Of a stretch of DNA of 64,000 bases, positions 9,522 through 17,902 are shown piece by piece. Position 1 is the stretch's first letter. Every line of letters begins with the position of its first letter. Origin of the DNA: Spirochaeta cellobiosiphila DSM 17781 (GTDB lineage: Bacteria; Spirochaetota; Spirochaetia; DSM-17781). The DNA lies in contig NZ_KE384554.1 in assembly GCF_000426705.1 (NCBI RefSeq), positions 124,001 to 188,000 of the forward strand. The letters are read 5' to 3'. The notes under the pieces are model-generated. The model saw nothing but the letters and a program-made list of their open reading frames with translations, had not been told where the DNA came from and searched no databases. A program made the position numbers and the translations under genes.

Positions 9522-9766
9522 TGCAAAGCTCCTCTGGTATAGAATGTAGTAGTCAGATACTATACTAAACACTTTATGATATACAGAGCAAGACAATTTG
9601 TGAGGGAAAAGATTCAAGTATCACCTACTAAAAAGAGAATATGAAACAGATACTTAGAAAAGAAAGAACGATTATTGCTACAACGTGCAACTCTTCTACA
9701 AAGGTTAATTCCACTATCTTCATCCAAAGGTTGGCAGACCACCAAAGCATAGTATAAAATAGGTTT
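9522..9766. other. Divergent intergenic region between moxR and the ZIP gene
   Basis: About 245 bases without a convincing gene; it should hold the promoters of the bat operon (leftward) and the ZIP gene (rightward). A minus-strand frame (9628-9849) runs through it but overlaps the start of the ZIP gene and looks non-coding. For the ZIP gene, TTGGCA (9731-9736) and TATAAA (9753-9758) are spaced 16 bases. I saw no convincing -35/-10 pair for moxR and no riboswitch-like structure. Confidence 0.5.
9731..9758 (+). promoter_or_regulatory. Candidate sigma-70 promoter of the ZIP gene
   Basis: TTGGCA (9731-9736), a 16-base spacer and TATAAA (9753-9758). Transcription would begin near 9765, only about 2 bases before ATG 9767, and there is no proper Shine-Dalgarno, so a leaderless mRNA is possible. 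Confidence 0.4.
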
Positions 9767-10474
9767 ATGACATCAATATCATCTATTATTCTCTTCGCTT
9801 CAGCTGGAGGTTTTCCTATCTTTATTGGGGGGCTTCTTTCTGCGTTCATTCAACATAGAAAGATTCCAATAAAAAATGAGCTAAATCATTGGTTGGTCGC
9901 TCTCGGTGGAGGGGCCCTGTTGTCAGCTATATCTTTTGCGCTTATACCAAGGGCACTTGAATCCTTAAAATTAATAGAGATGACTTCTTTTTTTCTACTG
10001 GGAACAATAAGTTTTATGATTATTGACCAGTTATTAAGCAATAGTGGCAAATCCTATTCACAAGTATTATCTATGATGATGGATTCTATACCAGAAGCCA
10101 TAGCCTTAGGAGCTTCCTTTGCTCATGATCATACACTTGGAATATTATTAGCCCTTTTTATTGGATTACAAAACTTTCCAGAAGGTTTCAATTCCTATAA
10201 CGAATTGAATAAACAATTAAGTAAATCAAAAACGCTATTTGTATTGTTCACAATGACTTTTATGGATATTAGTGCTGCTTTATTGGGGAATGCGTTTCTG
10301 GTAAACAAAGCGAAAATCATTGCTTCAATAATGTCTGTCGCAGCTGGAGGAATTTTATATTTGATTTTTCAAGATATTGCTCCCCAATCCAAGCAGAAAA
10401 GAAAAGGATTTCCGGCAACAGGTGCGAGTTTAGGGTTCCTACTAGGTTTACTTGGAGAACAACTTATCAAATGA
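9767..10474 (+). CDS. ZIP-family metal transporter (GufA-like)
   Basis: 235 residues with about eight hydrophobic helices. The paired ZIP metal-binding motifs are visible: QNFPEG (135-140), as in GufA-type ZIPs, and DSIPEA (106-111) where the usual form is HNxPEG. Asp106 thus replaces the common His and Ser107 the Asn, while Glu110 is kept, so the metal preference may differ. Predicted function is import of Zn2+, Fe2+ or Mn2+ across the inner membrane. It stands alone between two minus-strand operons, and its stop directly abuts that of udk. The ATG lacks a Shine-Dalgarno. Confidence 0.8.
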   Translation: MTSISSIILFASAGGFPIFIGGLLSAFIQHRKIPIKNELNHWLVALGGGALLSAISFALIPRALESLKLIEMTSFFLLGTISFMIIDQLLSNSGKSYSQVLSMMMDSIPEAIALGASFAHDHTLGILLALFIGLQNFPEGFNSYNELNKQLSKSKTLFVLFTMTFMDISAALLGNAFLVNKAKIIASIMSVAAGGILYLIFQDIAPQSKQKRKGFPATGASLGFLLGLLGEQLIK

Positions 10475-11080
10475 TTAAACGTATCTTTGTAAAAAGGATG
10501 TCAGCACTTCAATGGCAATCTCATTAAAACCACCTTCTGGTATAATGAGGTCTGCATACATCCTTGTCGGTTCAATAAACTCATAATATCCAGGCCGAAC
10601 CACACTCTGATACTGAGATATAACCGAATCAACAGTACGACCACGTTCCTTCATATCTCTTTGAAGTCGTCTAATGAAACGAATATCATCAGGAGTATCA
10701 ACATAGAGCTTTAAATCTATAAGGTCTCTAACTTTTTTATCAAAAAAAATCATTATCCCTTCAAATATAATAACTGTTGATGGTTTAATTGTTATGGTTT
10801 CTTCTTTTCTAGCATGCTTAACAAAATCATATTGAGGCATTTCAATGGACTCTCCCCTCTTGAGGGCACTAAGATGCTCTTCCAATAGATCAGAGTCAAA
10901 AGCATTGGGATGATCAAAGTTAAAATCAGTAATATTTTCATTACTAATGTGTTTAGCCGTTTTATAGTAATTATCCTGAGGGAGGACAACGAAATCAGGT
11001 AATACTTCTGATATCCTTCTGACAATAGTTGTTTTACCAGATCCTGATCCTCCACATATACCTACAATCTTAGTTTCCAT
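10475..11080 (-). CDS. udk: Uridine kinase
   Basis: 201 residues. P-loop GGSGSGKT (10-17), PQDNYYK substrate motif, the NFDHPNAFD loop and the IIFEGIMIF strand are all typical of uridine/cytidine kinase (ATP/GTP + uridine to UMP, pyrimidine salvage). Length is normal. It overlaps the 3' end of the HExxH gene by 11 bases and so appears to be the last gene of the chemotaxis transcript, although it has no evident link to motility. Confidence 0.93.
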   Translation of the reverse strand: METKIVGICGGSGSGKTTIVRRISEVLPDFVVLPQDNYYKTAKHISNENITDFNFDHPNAFDSDLLEEHLSALKRGESIEMPQYDFVKHARKEETITIKPSTVIIFEGIMIFFDKKVRDLIDLKLYVDTPDDIRFIRRLQRDMKERGRTVDSVISQYQSVVRPGYYEFIEPTRMYADLIIPEGGFNEIAIEVLTSFLQRYV

Positions 11081-11879
11081 GTAATTGCTCTTCCTTCAAA
11101 CGTTCGATCTCCATTTCTACATTCACAAGTTCCATTTTTAAAGCTTGTATTTTTTTTAGTAATCTTTTTTTGTTTTTTTCATTTTCTTCCAATGGATCCA
11201 TAGCAGTCTTTTCTGTTTTTAAATCAGAAGTTATCATTACAGCAGTTTTGCCCTGTTTCATTTGGTTTTGAGCTAACTGTCGTTGTTCAGGGTTACGGAT
11301 ACCAGCTAAAGTTTTCATATTATCAAATCCAATTTTTGGATCTAAATTTAAAGTTGAAATCTTCATAATACTTTTTGCATTAGTTTTTTGAATGCCTAAT
11401 TGTCTATCAAGATAATCTTCAAAACTCAAGTGATATTCCTGACAAATATTAAATGCATTTAACAATTTCTTTCCCATCTCTACCATTAATTGACCATTTT
11501 GAGAGATATAGCTTTGTTTAAGTTCTTTAGTTAATTCAACAAGTTCAGGGATTTTATCATACTCTCTGTCATATAGATTCAGGTCTTCAGCTTTATATAA
11601 TAGGTTATGAAATATACTCCAAAACTCACCTGTATGAGATTTTGCACTTTTAGGAGCTTTATCTGAACAAAAATGTACATGGTGAGCAAATTCATGAATA
11701 GCTGTATATTTTATAGCATTATCAGTCTTATGATTTTTGTTATGTATTAGTATTTCACGACTTTCTGTTTTATACAGCCCATCAACTTTTTTACTTTCCT
11801 TCCCTGTGAACGTAACTGTAAAGTCAGGTACATCACTTTTAAGCTTCAATAAGAGGTTTTTGATTGTCTGTTGATTCAT
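11070..11879 (-). CDS. HExxH putative zinc metallopeptidase with C-terminal coiled coil
   Basis: A 269-residue cytosolic protein with no signal peptide. It carries HEFAH (62-66) inside the hydrophobic YTAIHEFAHHVHF helix, the zinc-binding motif of zincin peptidases, with a SprT- or ImmA-like feel. The last 45 residues are strongly charged and heptad-like (KKRLLKKIQALKMELVNVE), predicting a coiled coil. The substrate is unknown. It lies 2 bases downstream of a response-regulator gene in the che operon and overlaps udk. A role in chemoreceptor or flagellar protein processing is only a guess from context. Confidence 0.6.
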   Translation of the reverse strand: MNQQTIKNLLLKLKSDVPDFTVTFTGKESKKVDGLYKTESREILIHNKNHKTDNAIKYTAIHEFAHHVHFCSDKAPKSAKSHTGEFWSIFHNLLYKAEDLNLYDREYDKIPELVELTKELKQSYISQNGQLMVEMGKKLLNAFNICQEYHLSFEDYLDRQLGIQKTNAKSIMKISTLNLDPKIGFDNMKTLAGIRNPEQRQLAQNQMKQGKTAVMITSDLKTEKTAMDPLEENEKNKKRLLKKIQALKMELVNVEMEIERLKEEQLHGN

Positions 11880-11881
11880 TC

Positions 11882-12283
11882 TTATATTTTTAATTCAATT
11901 CCTAATTTGTGAATAGCCTTAATTAGCTTTTCTTTGCTAATTGGTTTAGGAAGATAACCTTCACATTGTGATCTAAAGGCTTCAATAATATTTTGAGAGT
12001 CATCCAGAGCAGTCATCATTAATATGCTACAGCGTTCTAGACCTTTAATTCCTGCAGTGGATTCCATATCCCTTATGTCTTTAAGAACAGTCTGTCCATC
12101 CTTATTAGGTAACATAATATCTAATAAGATTAAGTCGTAAGGAGTTTTGTCTTTTATAGAAGTAGAAAAGAAATGAAGAGCTTCTTCTCCATCAACTGCT
12201 GTATCACATTCTGCAGCATCCTTTAAAAGACGATATACCATGGTTCTACTAGTAAAATCATCTTCTACTATCAATATTTTCAC
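11882..12283 (-). CDS. Response regulator, receiver domain only
   Basis: 133 residues, a single CheY-like receiver domain: acidic pair Asp8-Asp9, phospho-acceptor Asp55 (LILLDIMLP), Thr91 and Lys113 in the KPIS motif. There is no output domain. It is the second stand-alone receiver in this operon, overlapping cheX by 4 bases, so CheX is encoded between two CheY-type proteins. It may be a phosphate sink or carry a distinct signal (inference). The symbol is left blank because the gene at 12727-13092 is the better candidate for the motor CheY. Confidence 0.88.
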   Translation of the reverse strand: MKILIVEDDFTSRTMVYRLLKDAAECDTAVDGEEALHFFSTSIKDKTPYDLILLDIMLPNKDGQTVLKDIRDMESTAGIKGLERCSILMMTALDDSQNIIEAFRSQCEGYLPKPISKEKLIKAIHKLGIELKI

Positions 12284-12723
12284 GGTTCTACTTCCTTTAA
12301 TTTCACAGCAACTTGTATATTTTGACCTTCACAATCATATGTTCTTGTAAAACAATCTTTTAATAATTCTCGTTCTTCAAACAAAATAGAGGGCACTGAC
12401 ATCTTGTATTTTTGACTATGTTTTAAAAGAACGGACATAAAGTTACCTGCTAGTATATTTAATATCTCCAGTAGGCAGTCGTCAATTTTTTGATCTTCTA
12501 AAGAATCCCAATCATCTCCAAAAATATTTTCAACCAGTTGTCTTTTAGATGCAACGCTAAGAAGAAAAAACATACTTCCATTATAGGGAGCTAAGAAGTC
12601 AATAGCAAATATATTGGTATATTCAATGCTATCTTGAGTACTAGGCATAACATCAAGAAATGCCATATCTGCCATTGTTTGTATTGTAGCCTGATCTAAA
12701 GCCAAGTCTATTTCATTTCTCAT
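12280..12723 (-). CDS. cheX: CheX-like CheY-P phosphatase
   Basis: 147 residues of the CheC/CheX/FliY fold. The catalytic ExxN motif is seen at Glu86-Ile-Leu-Asn89 (LLEILNILAGNF), followed by the typical Gly-Asn (93-94). One such motif and this length fit CheX, the phosphatase that dephosphorylates CheY-P in spirochaetes such as Borrelia and Treponema. It lies 3 bases after cheY and overlaps the second receiver gene by 4 bases. The residues outside the motif are divergent. Confidence 0.8.
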   Translation of the reverse strand: MRNEIDLALDQATIQTMADMAFLDVMPSTQDSIEYTNIFAIDFLAPYNGSMFFLLSVASKRQLVENIFGDDWDSLEDQKIDDCLLEILNILAGNFMSVLLKHSQKYKMSVPSILFEERELLKDCFTRTYDCEGQNIQVAVKLKEVEP

Positions 12724-12726
12724 ATA

Positions 12727-13092
12727 CTATCCTAATATACTTTGAATTTTATTTGGTGATATTGGTTTTTTGATAATTCCTGTTACATTATATGAAGTTA
12801 ATTTATCTGAAGTTTCATCATTATAAATACTTGATATAACAATAATAGGCAGTTTGTTATATTTTTCTTTTAATCTAACTTTTTGAATAAAGGTGATACC
12901 ATCCATCTTAGGCATATTCAAATCAGATACTATCAAATCAATATCTTCTTTCACCAAGCGATCAAGAGCGTCTAATCCATCTTCCGCTTCGATATATGTT
13001 GATTCCGAATATCCAGCGATATATAAGCATCGTTTGATTATCATCCTTGAAGTGCTTGAATCATCCACAATTAAGATTTTATTATAGCTCAT
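12727..13092 (-). CDS. cheY: Chemotaxis response regulator CheY
   Basis: 121 residues, a single receiver domain: Asp10-Asp11, phospho-acceptor Asp57 (VSDLNMPKMDG), Ser87 (VISS) and the Lys109-Pro110 pair (IIKKPIS). Phosphorylated by CheA, it should bind the flagellar switch. It sits between cheD and cheX, 3 bases from cheX. The DLNMPKMDG signature is typical of CheY proteins. Confidence 0.9.
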   Translation of the reverse strand: MSYNKILIVDDSSTSRMIIKRCLYIAGYSESTYIEAEDGLDALDRLVKEDIDLIVSDLNMPKMDGITFIQKVRLKEKYNKLPIIVISSIYNDETSDKLTSYNVTGIIKKPISPNKIQSILG

Positions 13093-13110
13093 ACCCTATA
13101 TAACCCCCCA

Positions 13111-13590
13111 TCAAATTCTCCAGGTTTTTCGTGCATTGGATATAGTTAATTCACCATCATCTGTTGTAATGGCAACTGTTCGGCTAATAGAACCACCTAC
13201 ATCTTCAGCGATGGCTCCTAAGCCATATTTCCATAATATCTTTTTGGCAGCTAAATAATTCCGCTTTCCTATATCAAAAGTACCTTTATCATCCAGTACA
13301 CTTGCGCCGCCTATAAGTTTAATAATAAGTTTATTTTTAAGTGCACCACTCTTTGACATCATATCCAGAAGAAGAGGAACACCTGTATCTACAAAATAGC
13401 CTGGTTTTGATTCTGACTTTGCTTTGTTGATGCCTGAATCTGGAAGAGCAACATGCACCATACCAGCAATACGATGTATTGGTTCATAAATAACAATAGC
13501 AACACAGGAACCTAAGGCATATGTTTTTAATACAGTGTCAGAATCTTTGGATATGTTTAAATCTCCAATGCCAATATCTATTCTTTTCAT
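13111..13590 (-). CDS. cheD: Chemoreceptor glutamine deamidase CheD
   Basis: 159 residues. The catalytic Cys29 (LGSCVAI) and His46 (MVHVALPDS) of CheD are present, along with the KLIGGASVL segment. CheD deamidates Gln residues of chemoreceptors and, in the Bacillus/Thermotoga type of system, binds CheC-family phosphatases. A CheX gene close by fits such a system. It overlaps cheB by 4 bases (ATGA). Length is normal. Confidence 0.93.
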   Translation of the reverse strand: MKRIDIGIGDLNISKDSDTVLKTYALGSCVAIVIYEPIHRIAGMVHVALPDSGINKAKSESKPGYFVDTGVPLLLDMMSKSGALKNKLIIKLIGGASVLDDKGTFDIGKRNYLAAKKILWKYGLGAIAEDVGGSISRTVAITTDDGELTISNARKTWRI

Positions 13591-14636
13591 AGGCTACCAT
13601 TTAATCTTAATGTTAATTCCCGTAGAATATTGCCTAAAGGTACAACTTTTTTTACAGCCCCTAATTCAAAAGCAGCTTTTGGCATACCATAAACAACTGA
13701 AGTAGCTTCATCTTGGGCTATATTATAAGCACCTTCTACTGCCATAGCCTTCATTCCATTTGCACCATCAGACCCCATTCCGGTAAGGATAATACCATAA
13801 CCATTAGGTCCGACAACCTTGGCCATAGATGAAAATAGAACATCAACACTGGGACAATGCCCACTAACTTTTTCACTGTCATAGATATGGACACGGTATT
13901 GTCCACCAGAACGAATAACTTCCATTTGTTTACCACCAGGGGCAATCAAAGCTATCCCCCTTCTTATACGATCACCGTCTTCAGCTTCTTTAACTTCTAC
14001 CTTTGCCGTCAAATTTAATTTATCACTAAAAATACGAGTAAACCCAGGAGGCATATGCTGTACAACAACAGTTCCAGGAAAGTCAGGAGGAAAATCATTT
14101 ATTAGATGCTTTAAAGCTACTGTACCTCCTGTGGAAGCTCCAATTGCTATCACTTTATCCGTTGTTTGTGATAAATATTCCACTTTTTTTATTGGTTGCT
14201 GTATACCTTTCTTTTGTGCCCAATGAGATACATCTGCAGTACAGGCAGCCTTAACCTTTTCAATTAGATCTAACATAATCTCATTCAAAGAAACCCCTCT
14301 ATGCTTGGAAGGTTTTAAAACAACATCAATTGCCCCATACTCTAACGCATCGTATGTAAGCTGTGAGTTCTTCTGTGTTAAAGAACTGAGGATTATTACT
14401 GGTAAAGGATACTGAGGCATCAATTTTTTTAAAAATGTGATTCCATCCATTTTAGGCATTTCTATATCCAAAGTTACGACATCAGGCTTTAAGTATACAA
14501 TTTTATCTCTTCCTTCATAAACATTTGAAGCAGTACCCACAACCTCAATTGAAGAATCCTTTTCTAATCCTGAACTTACAAGTTGTCGTACAAGAGCACT
14601 ATCATCAATAATAAGGACTTTTATCGGCGATCTCAT
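13587..14636 (-). CDS. cheB: Chemotaxis methylesterase/deamidase CheB
   Basis: 349 residues. N-terminal receiver domain (Asp11-Asp12, phospho-acceptor Asp57) joined by a linker to a methylesterase domain from about 160. The catalytic triad is visible: Ser168 (GASTGG), His194 (VVQHMPPGFT) and Asp in GMGSDGANG near 290. It removes methyl groups from receptors under CheA control. The gene abuts cheR with no spacing and overlaps cheD by 4 bases. Confidence 0.95.
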   Translation of the reverse strand: MRSPIKVLIIDDSALVRQLVSSGLEKDSSIEVVGTASNVYEGRDKIVYLKPDVVTLDIEMPKMDGITFLKKLMPQYPLPVIILSSLTQKNSQLTYDALEYGAIDVVLKPSKHRGVSLNEIMLDLIEKVKAACTADVSHWAQKKGIQQPIKKVEYLSQTTDKVIAIGASTGGTVALKHLINDFPPDFPGTVVVQHMPPGFTRIFSDKLNLTAKVEVKEAEDGDRIRRGIALIAPGGKQMEVIRSGGQYRVHIYDSEKVSGHCPSVDVLFSSMAKVVGPNGYGIILTGMGSDGANGMKAMAVEGAYNIAQDEATSVVYGMPKAAFELGAVKKVVPLGNILRELTLRLNGSL

Positions 14637-15488
14637 CTATACCTCATTCTTTTGGTATAAAGCAGGTCGTACATAAGAAAACTCATTATTGTCTCTACCA
14701 AGAGTTTCTGAATGACCTATAAAAAAGCGTCCTCCAGGTCTTAGATATTGACCAAATTTACGAATAAGATCTTCTTTAGTAGGTTTATCAAAGTAAATCA
14801 TCACATTACGACAAAATATAGTATGAAATTTGTTCTTGAAGGGAAAATCAGATCTCATAAAATTGAGCTTTTTAAATAATATCATATTCCGTAATTTGTC
14901 AGATACTTGCCAATTTTCATTTTCCACTTTCTTAAAGTATTTATTCTTAAACTCTATAGGAATTCCTTCCATCCTCTCTGTAGGATAGAGGCCATTGGCA
15001 GCTTTTTCCAATGCGGTTATTGAGATATCTGTTGCTAAAATTCTTGGTCGCCAGGAAACTTTATTTTTATTACAATAGTCATCTATTAACATAGCTATAG
15101 TATAGGCCTCTTCTCCTGAAGCACATCCTGCACACCAAAGCCTATATTCATTAATATGATTATCTTTTAGATAATTATTAATAGTAGGCATTTCATTTTT
15201 GGTAAAGAAATCAAAATGATCATTTTCTCGAAAGAAATAGGTGTGGTTTGTAGAAATTTTATCCACCAATTGGGTTAACTCTTTGCCCGTGTTATCTTCC
15301 AGAATATGTTTATAATATACAGAGAAACTATCAAAACCTTTTTCTTTGATAACTTTATTAAGTCGGCCGCGAACCAGAGCTTTTTTCTTATCTGTTAGAT
15401 TAATACCGAATTGGGAGTATACTAACTGTGATATTTTTTTGAATTCATCATCAGTAATATCAATTATCCCATTATTTATATCACTCAT
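14637..15488 (-). CDS. cheR: Chemotaxis methyltransferase CheR
   Basis: 283 residues with the all-alpha N-terminal domain and an SAM-dependent methyltransferase domain. NHTYFFREN (81-89), the SAM loop GCASGEEAYT (121-130) and FCRNVMIYFD are typical. It methylates receptor glutamates. Its start codon shares one base with the cheA stop (TAATG), so translation is coupled. Length is normal. Confidence 0.95.
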   Translation of the reverse strand: MSDINNGIIDITDDEFKKISQLVYSQFGINLTDKKKALVRGRLNKVIKEKGFDSFSVYYKHILEDNTGKELTQLVDKISTNHTYFFRENDHFDFFTKNEMPTINNYLKDNHINEYRLWCAGCASGEEAYTIAMLIDDYCNKNKVSWRPRILATDISITALEKAANGLYPTERMEGIPIEFKNKYFKKVENENWQVSDKLRNMILFKKLNFMRSDFPFKNKFHTIFCRNVMIYFDKPTKEDLIRKFGQYLRPGGRFFIGHSETLGRDNNEFSYVRPALYQKNEV

Positions 15489-17902
15489 TAGTTCAATACC
15501 TCTTTGTATAACGTTCCCACATCAAGAATAAGACTCACATCCCCATTACCCATTATTGAGCACCCACTTAATCCAATAATATCTCCCATATACTCAGGCA
15601 AAGCTTTAAGAACAATTTGCTTATATCCTAAAACATGATCAGATAAAATTGCGGCTTTCTTGCCATTACTTGTAACCACAATAATGACTCCATCTTCTAT
15701 GGAATGCACGGCATCACTGATTCGATAGAAATCATACAATCGAATAATAGGAATCAGCTCACTTCTTAAATTTAAGACTTCACCATGAATATCAGTTTCA
15801 GTAATTTGTGACTTATGCACACTTTGGAATTCTAAAACATCAGTTACAGGAATGCTAAATAAACGTTTGCCTACTTGAAGATTAACACCATCTATAATGG
15901 CTAAAGTAAGGGGTATTTTTAATATAAAAGAAGTTCCTCTTCCAAGCATGGATTCAATAGATATTTGTCCACGAAGCTTTTCAATATTTTTTTTAACAAC
16001 ATCCATACCCACACCTCGTCCAGAAATTTCAGAGACTTTATCAGCTGTTGAAAAACCCGGTTCAAAAATCAGATCCCATACTTCTTTGTCCTCCAATATT
16101 TTGTCATCATTTATAATACCTTTTTCTTTAGCTTTTATTAAAATTTTATCCCTATCCAATCCTTTTCCGTCATCTGAAAGAGTGATCCAAATTTCATTGC
16201 CTTCATACTTTGCATCAAGGGTCACACAGCCTTGTTTCGCTTTACCTTGTCCTAATCTGACATCTTGGTCTTCAATTCCATGATCAATAGCATTCCTAAT
16301 GAGATGCACCATAGGGTCAGAAATTTCTTCAATAATATTTCTATCCATTTCTGTATCTTGTCCACTTATCTTAAAATCAATATCTTTTTTGAACTTATGA
16401 GACAAATCCCGAACTAGTCGTTTCATTCTATTAAACATTCCTTCCAAAGGAATCATTCTAATAGACATTGTGACTTCTTGAAGTTCTCTAGTGATTTTAG
16501 CTATATATGTGGCGGCTTTATTAAAAGAATCGGATCCAAATCTTTTTACTTCTTCATTATCTAGAACCATAGCTTCCGCTGTTATTAATTCTCCAATTAG
16601 ATCAAATAATTTATCCAATTTATCAGTATCCACTCTGATATCTTTGCGTTTAATATTATGAGACACAATATCTGATGCCTTATTTATACTCTGCTGGGAT
16701 AAAGCCGCGTCTATATCTTCTTTTTTTACTGAGCCTGAATCAACTAATATGTCACCTAGTCTTCTATTTTGTTTATCAAGTGCATTTTGGAGATCTTCTG
16801 AAGAAGCAGCACCCATTTCTACTAGAATTTCTCCTAATGGTTTATAGACATCTAAATTATTAAGTTCACCACTACCTGATTGTATACTAGATAAGTTCTT
16901 CCTAATTCCATCAATACCTGATAAAAGTACATTAATGACATTCTTATCTACATGTCTTTTTTCTTTTCTTATTCCATCAAGAATCTCTTCTATATCCATG
17001 GACAATTTTTCTATAATTTCATAGCCAAAAAAACCAGCATTCCCTTTTACAGTGTGAACAGAACGAAAAGCATCTGCTACTAGTTCAATAGGATCAGAGC
17101 TATCTTCCAATTCAAGTAAAGTTCTTTCAACGAGATCTATCATGTCAGCGGTTTCTTCTGCAAACTTTGTCTTCATTTCCGTAGTAATTAAACTTTCCAT
17201 ATCAAAAGAATCATCACTATTTGCTAATTCTTTTTTAAGATGACCACTAGTAATAATATTCTGTATTTGTTCTAATAACTCATCAGGCATCGTATTATTA
17301 ATATCCAAATGAAAGTGCCCTTCCATTGGTGCTTCTTTTGCAGCATAACTAATTTGACTAATAAGATTATTCATTAAATCTGTTCCTGCCAGTAGAATAT
17401 CAATAACATGAGAATCCACTTCCACCATTTGTGCTCTAATCTTATCAAGTAGATTCTCCAAATTATGCCCTAAATTCTGTATAGCATCTAAGCCTAGAAA
17501 AGAAGCGACACCTTTAATCGTATGCATAGATCTGAATAAACTATCAACTTGGTCTTCATCAAAACCTTTTTCAAGTTTTATAATTCTACTTTCTATGTTA
17601 TCTAAATGATCGATAGCTTCTGTAATAAAAGAATGTAAGACCTCCATATCTTCTATGTAAATTCCTGATTTTTTTTTTAGATTAGGGATGACTTGCTTTA
17701 TTTGTACCAGGAGTTCATCCTTCCTATCTATATTTTCTGTATGGGGCATTTCCTTGAGGTATTTTAAAACAAGTCCCAAACTATCTGCACTATTTAAAGT
17801 TTCACCTGATTCTTCAATTTCCTCTATAAGATTAGCAATATCCAATAAATCATCAGGATCTAATGTATTCAGGTGATCTATGAGATTAGAATAATTCAAC
17901 AT
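15488..17902 (-). CDS. cheA: Chemotaxis histidine kinase CheA, two Hpt domains, MshEN-like repeat
   Basis: 804 residues from the proposed start. Two Hpt domains carry phospho-acceptor His127 (HTIKGVASF) and His283 (HTVKGNAGF). A repeated LGxILVxxG element (354-404) follows, then the dimerisation helices, an ATPase domain with HLIRNAIDHGIE and GRGVGMDVV, and a C-terminal CheW-like domain. No normal P2 (CheY-binding) domain is seen; the repeat sits in that space. The open frame extends to 17950, but ATG 17902 has AAGGAG 10 bases upstream, inside the end of the MCP gene, and starts with MLNYSN. It overlaps the MCP gene by 17 bases. Confidence 0.93.
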   Translation of the reverse strand: MLNYSNLIDHLNTLDPDDLLDIANLIEEIEESGETLNSADSLGLVLKYLKEMPHTENIDRKDELLVQIKQVIPNLKKKSGIYIEDMEVLHSFITEAIDHLDNIESRIIKLEKGFDEDQVDSLFRSMHTIKGVASFLGLDAIQNLGHNLENLLDKIRAQMVEVDSHVIDILLAGTDLMNNLISQISYAAKEAPMEGHFHLDINNTMPDELLEQIQNIITSGHLKKELANSDDSFDMESLITTEMKTKFAEETADMIDLVERTLLELEDSSDPIELVADAFRSVHTVKGNAGFFGYEIIEKLSMDIEEILDGIRKEKRHVDKNVINVLLSGIDGIRKNLSSIQSGSGELNNLDVYKPLGEILVEMGAASSEDLQNALDKQNRRLGDILVDSGSVKKEDIDAALSQQSINKASDIVSHNIKRKDIRVDTDKLDKLFDLIGELITAEAMVLDNEEVKRFGSDSFNKAATYIAKITRELQEVTMSIRMIPLEGMFNRMKRLVRDLSHKFKKDIDFKISGQDTEMDRNIIEEISDPMVHLIRNAIDHGIEDQDVRLGQGKAKQGCVTLDAKYEGNEIWITLSDDGKGLDRDKILIKAKEKGIINDDKILEDKEVWDLIFEPGFSTADKVSEISGRGVGMDVVKKNIEKLRGQISIESMLGRGTSFILKIPLTLAIIDGVNLQVGKRLFSIPVTDVLEFQSVHKSQITETDIHGEVLNLRSELIPIIRLYDFYRISDAVHSIEDGVIIVVTSNGKKAAILSDHVLGYKQIVLKALPEYMGDIIGLSGCSIMGNGDVSLILDVGTLYKEVLN

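Noticed and set aside
9628-9849. Minus-strand 73-residue open frame in the moxR-ZIP gap
   Set aside because: It overlaps the 5' end of the ZIP gene and its promoter, has no recognisable fold and no clear Shine-Dalgarno, so it is treated as a chance frame.
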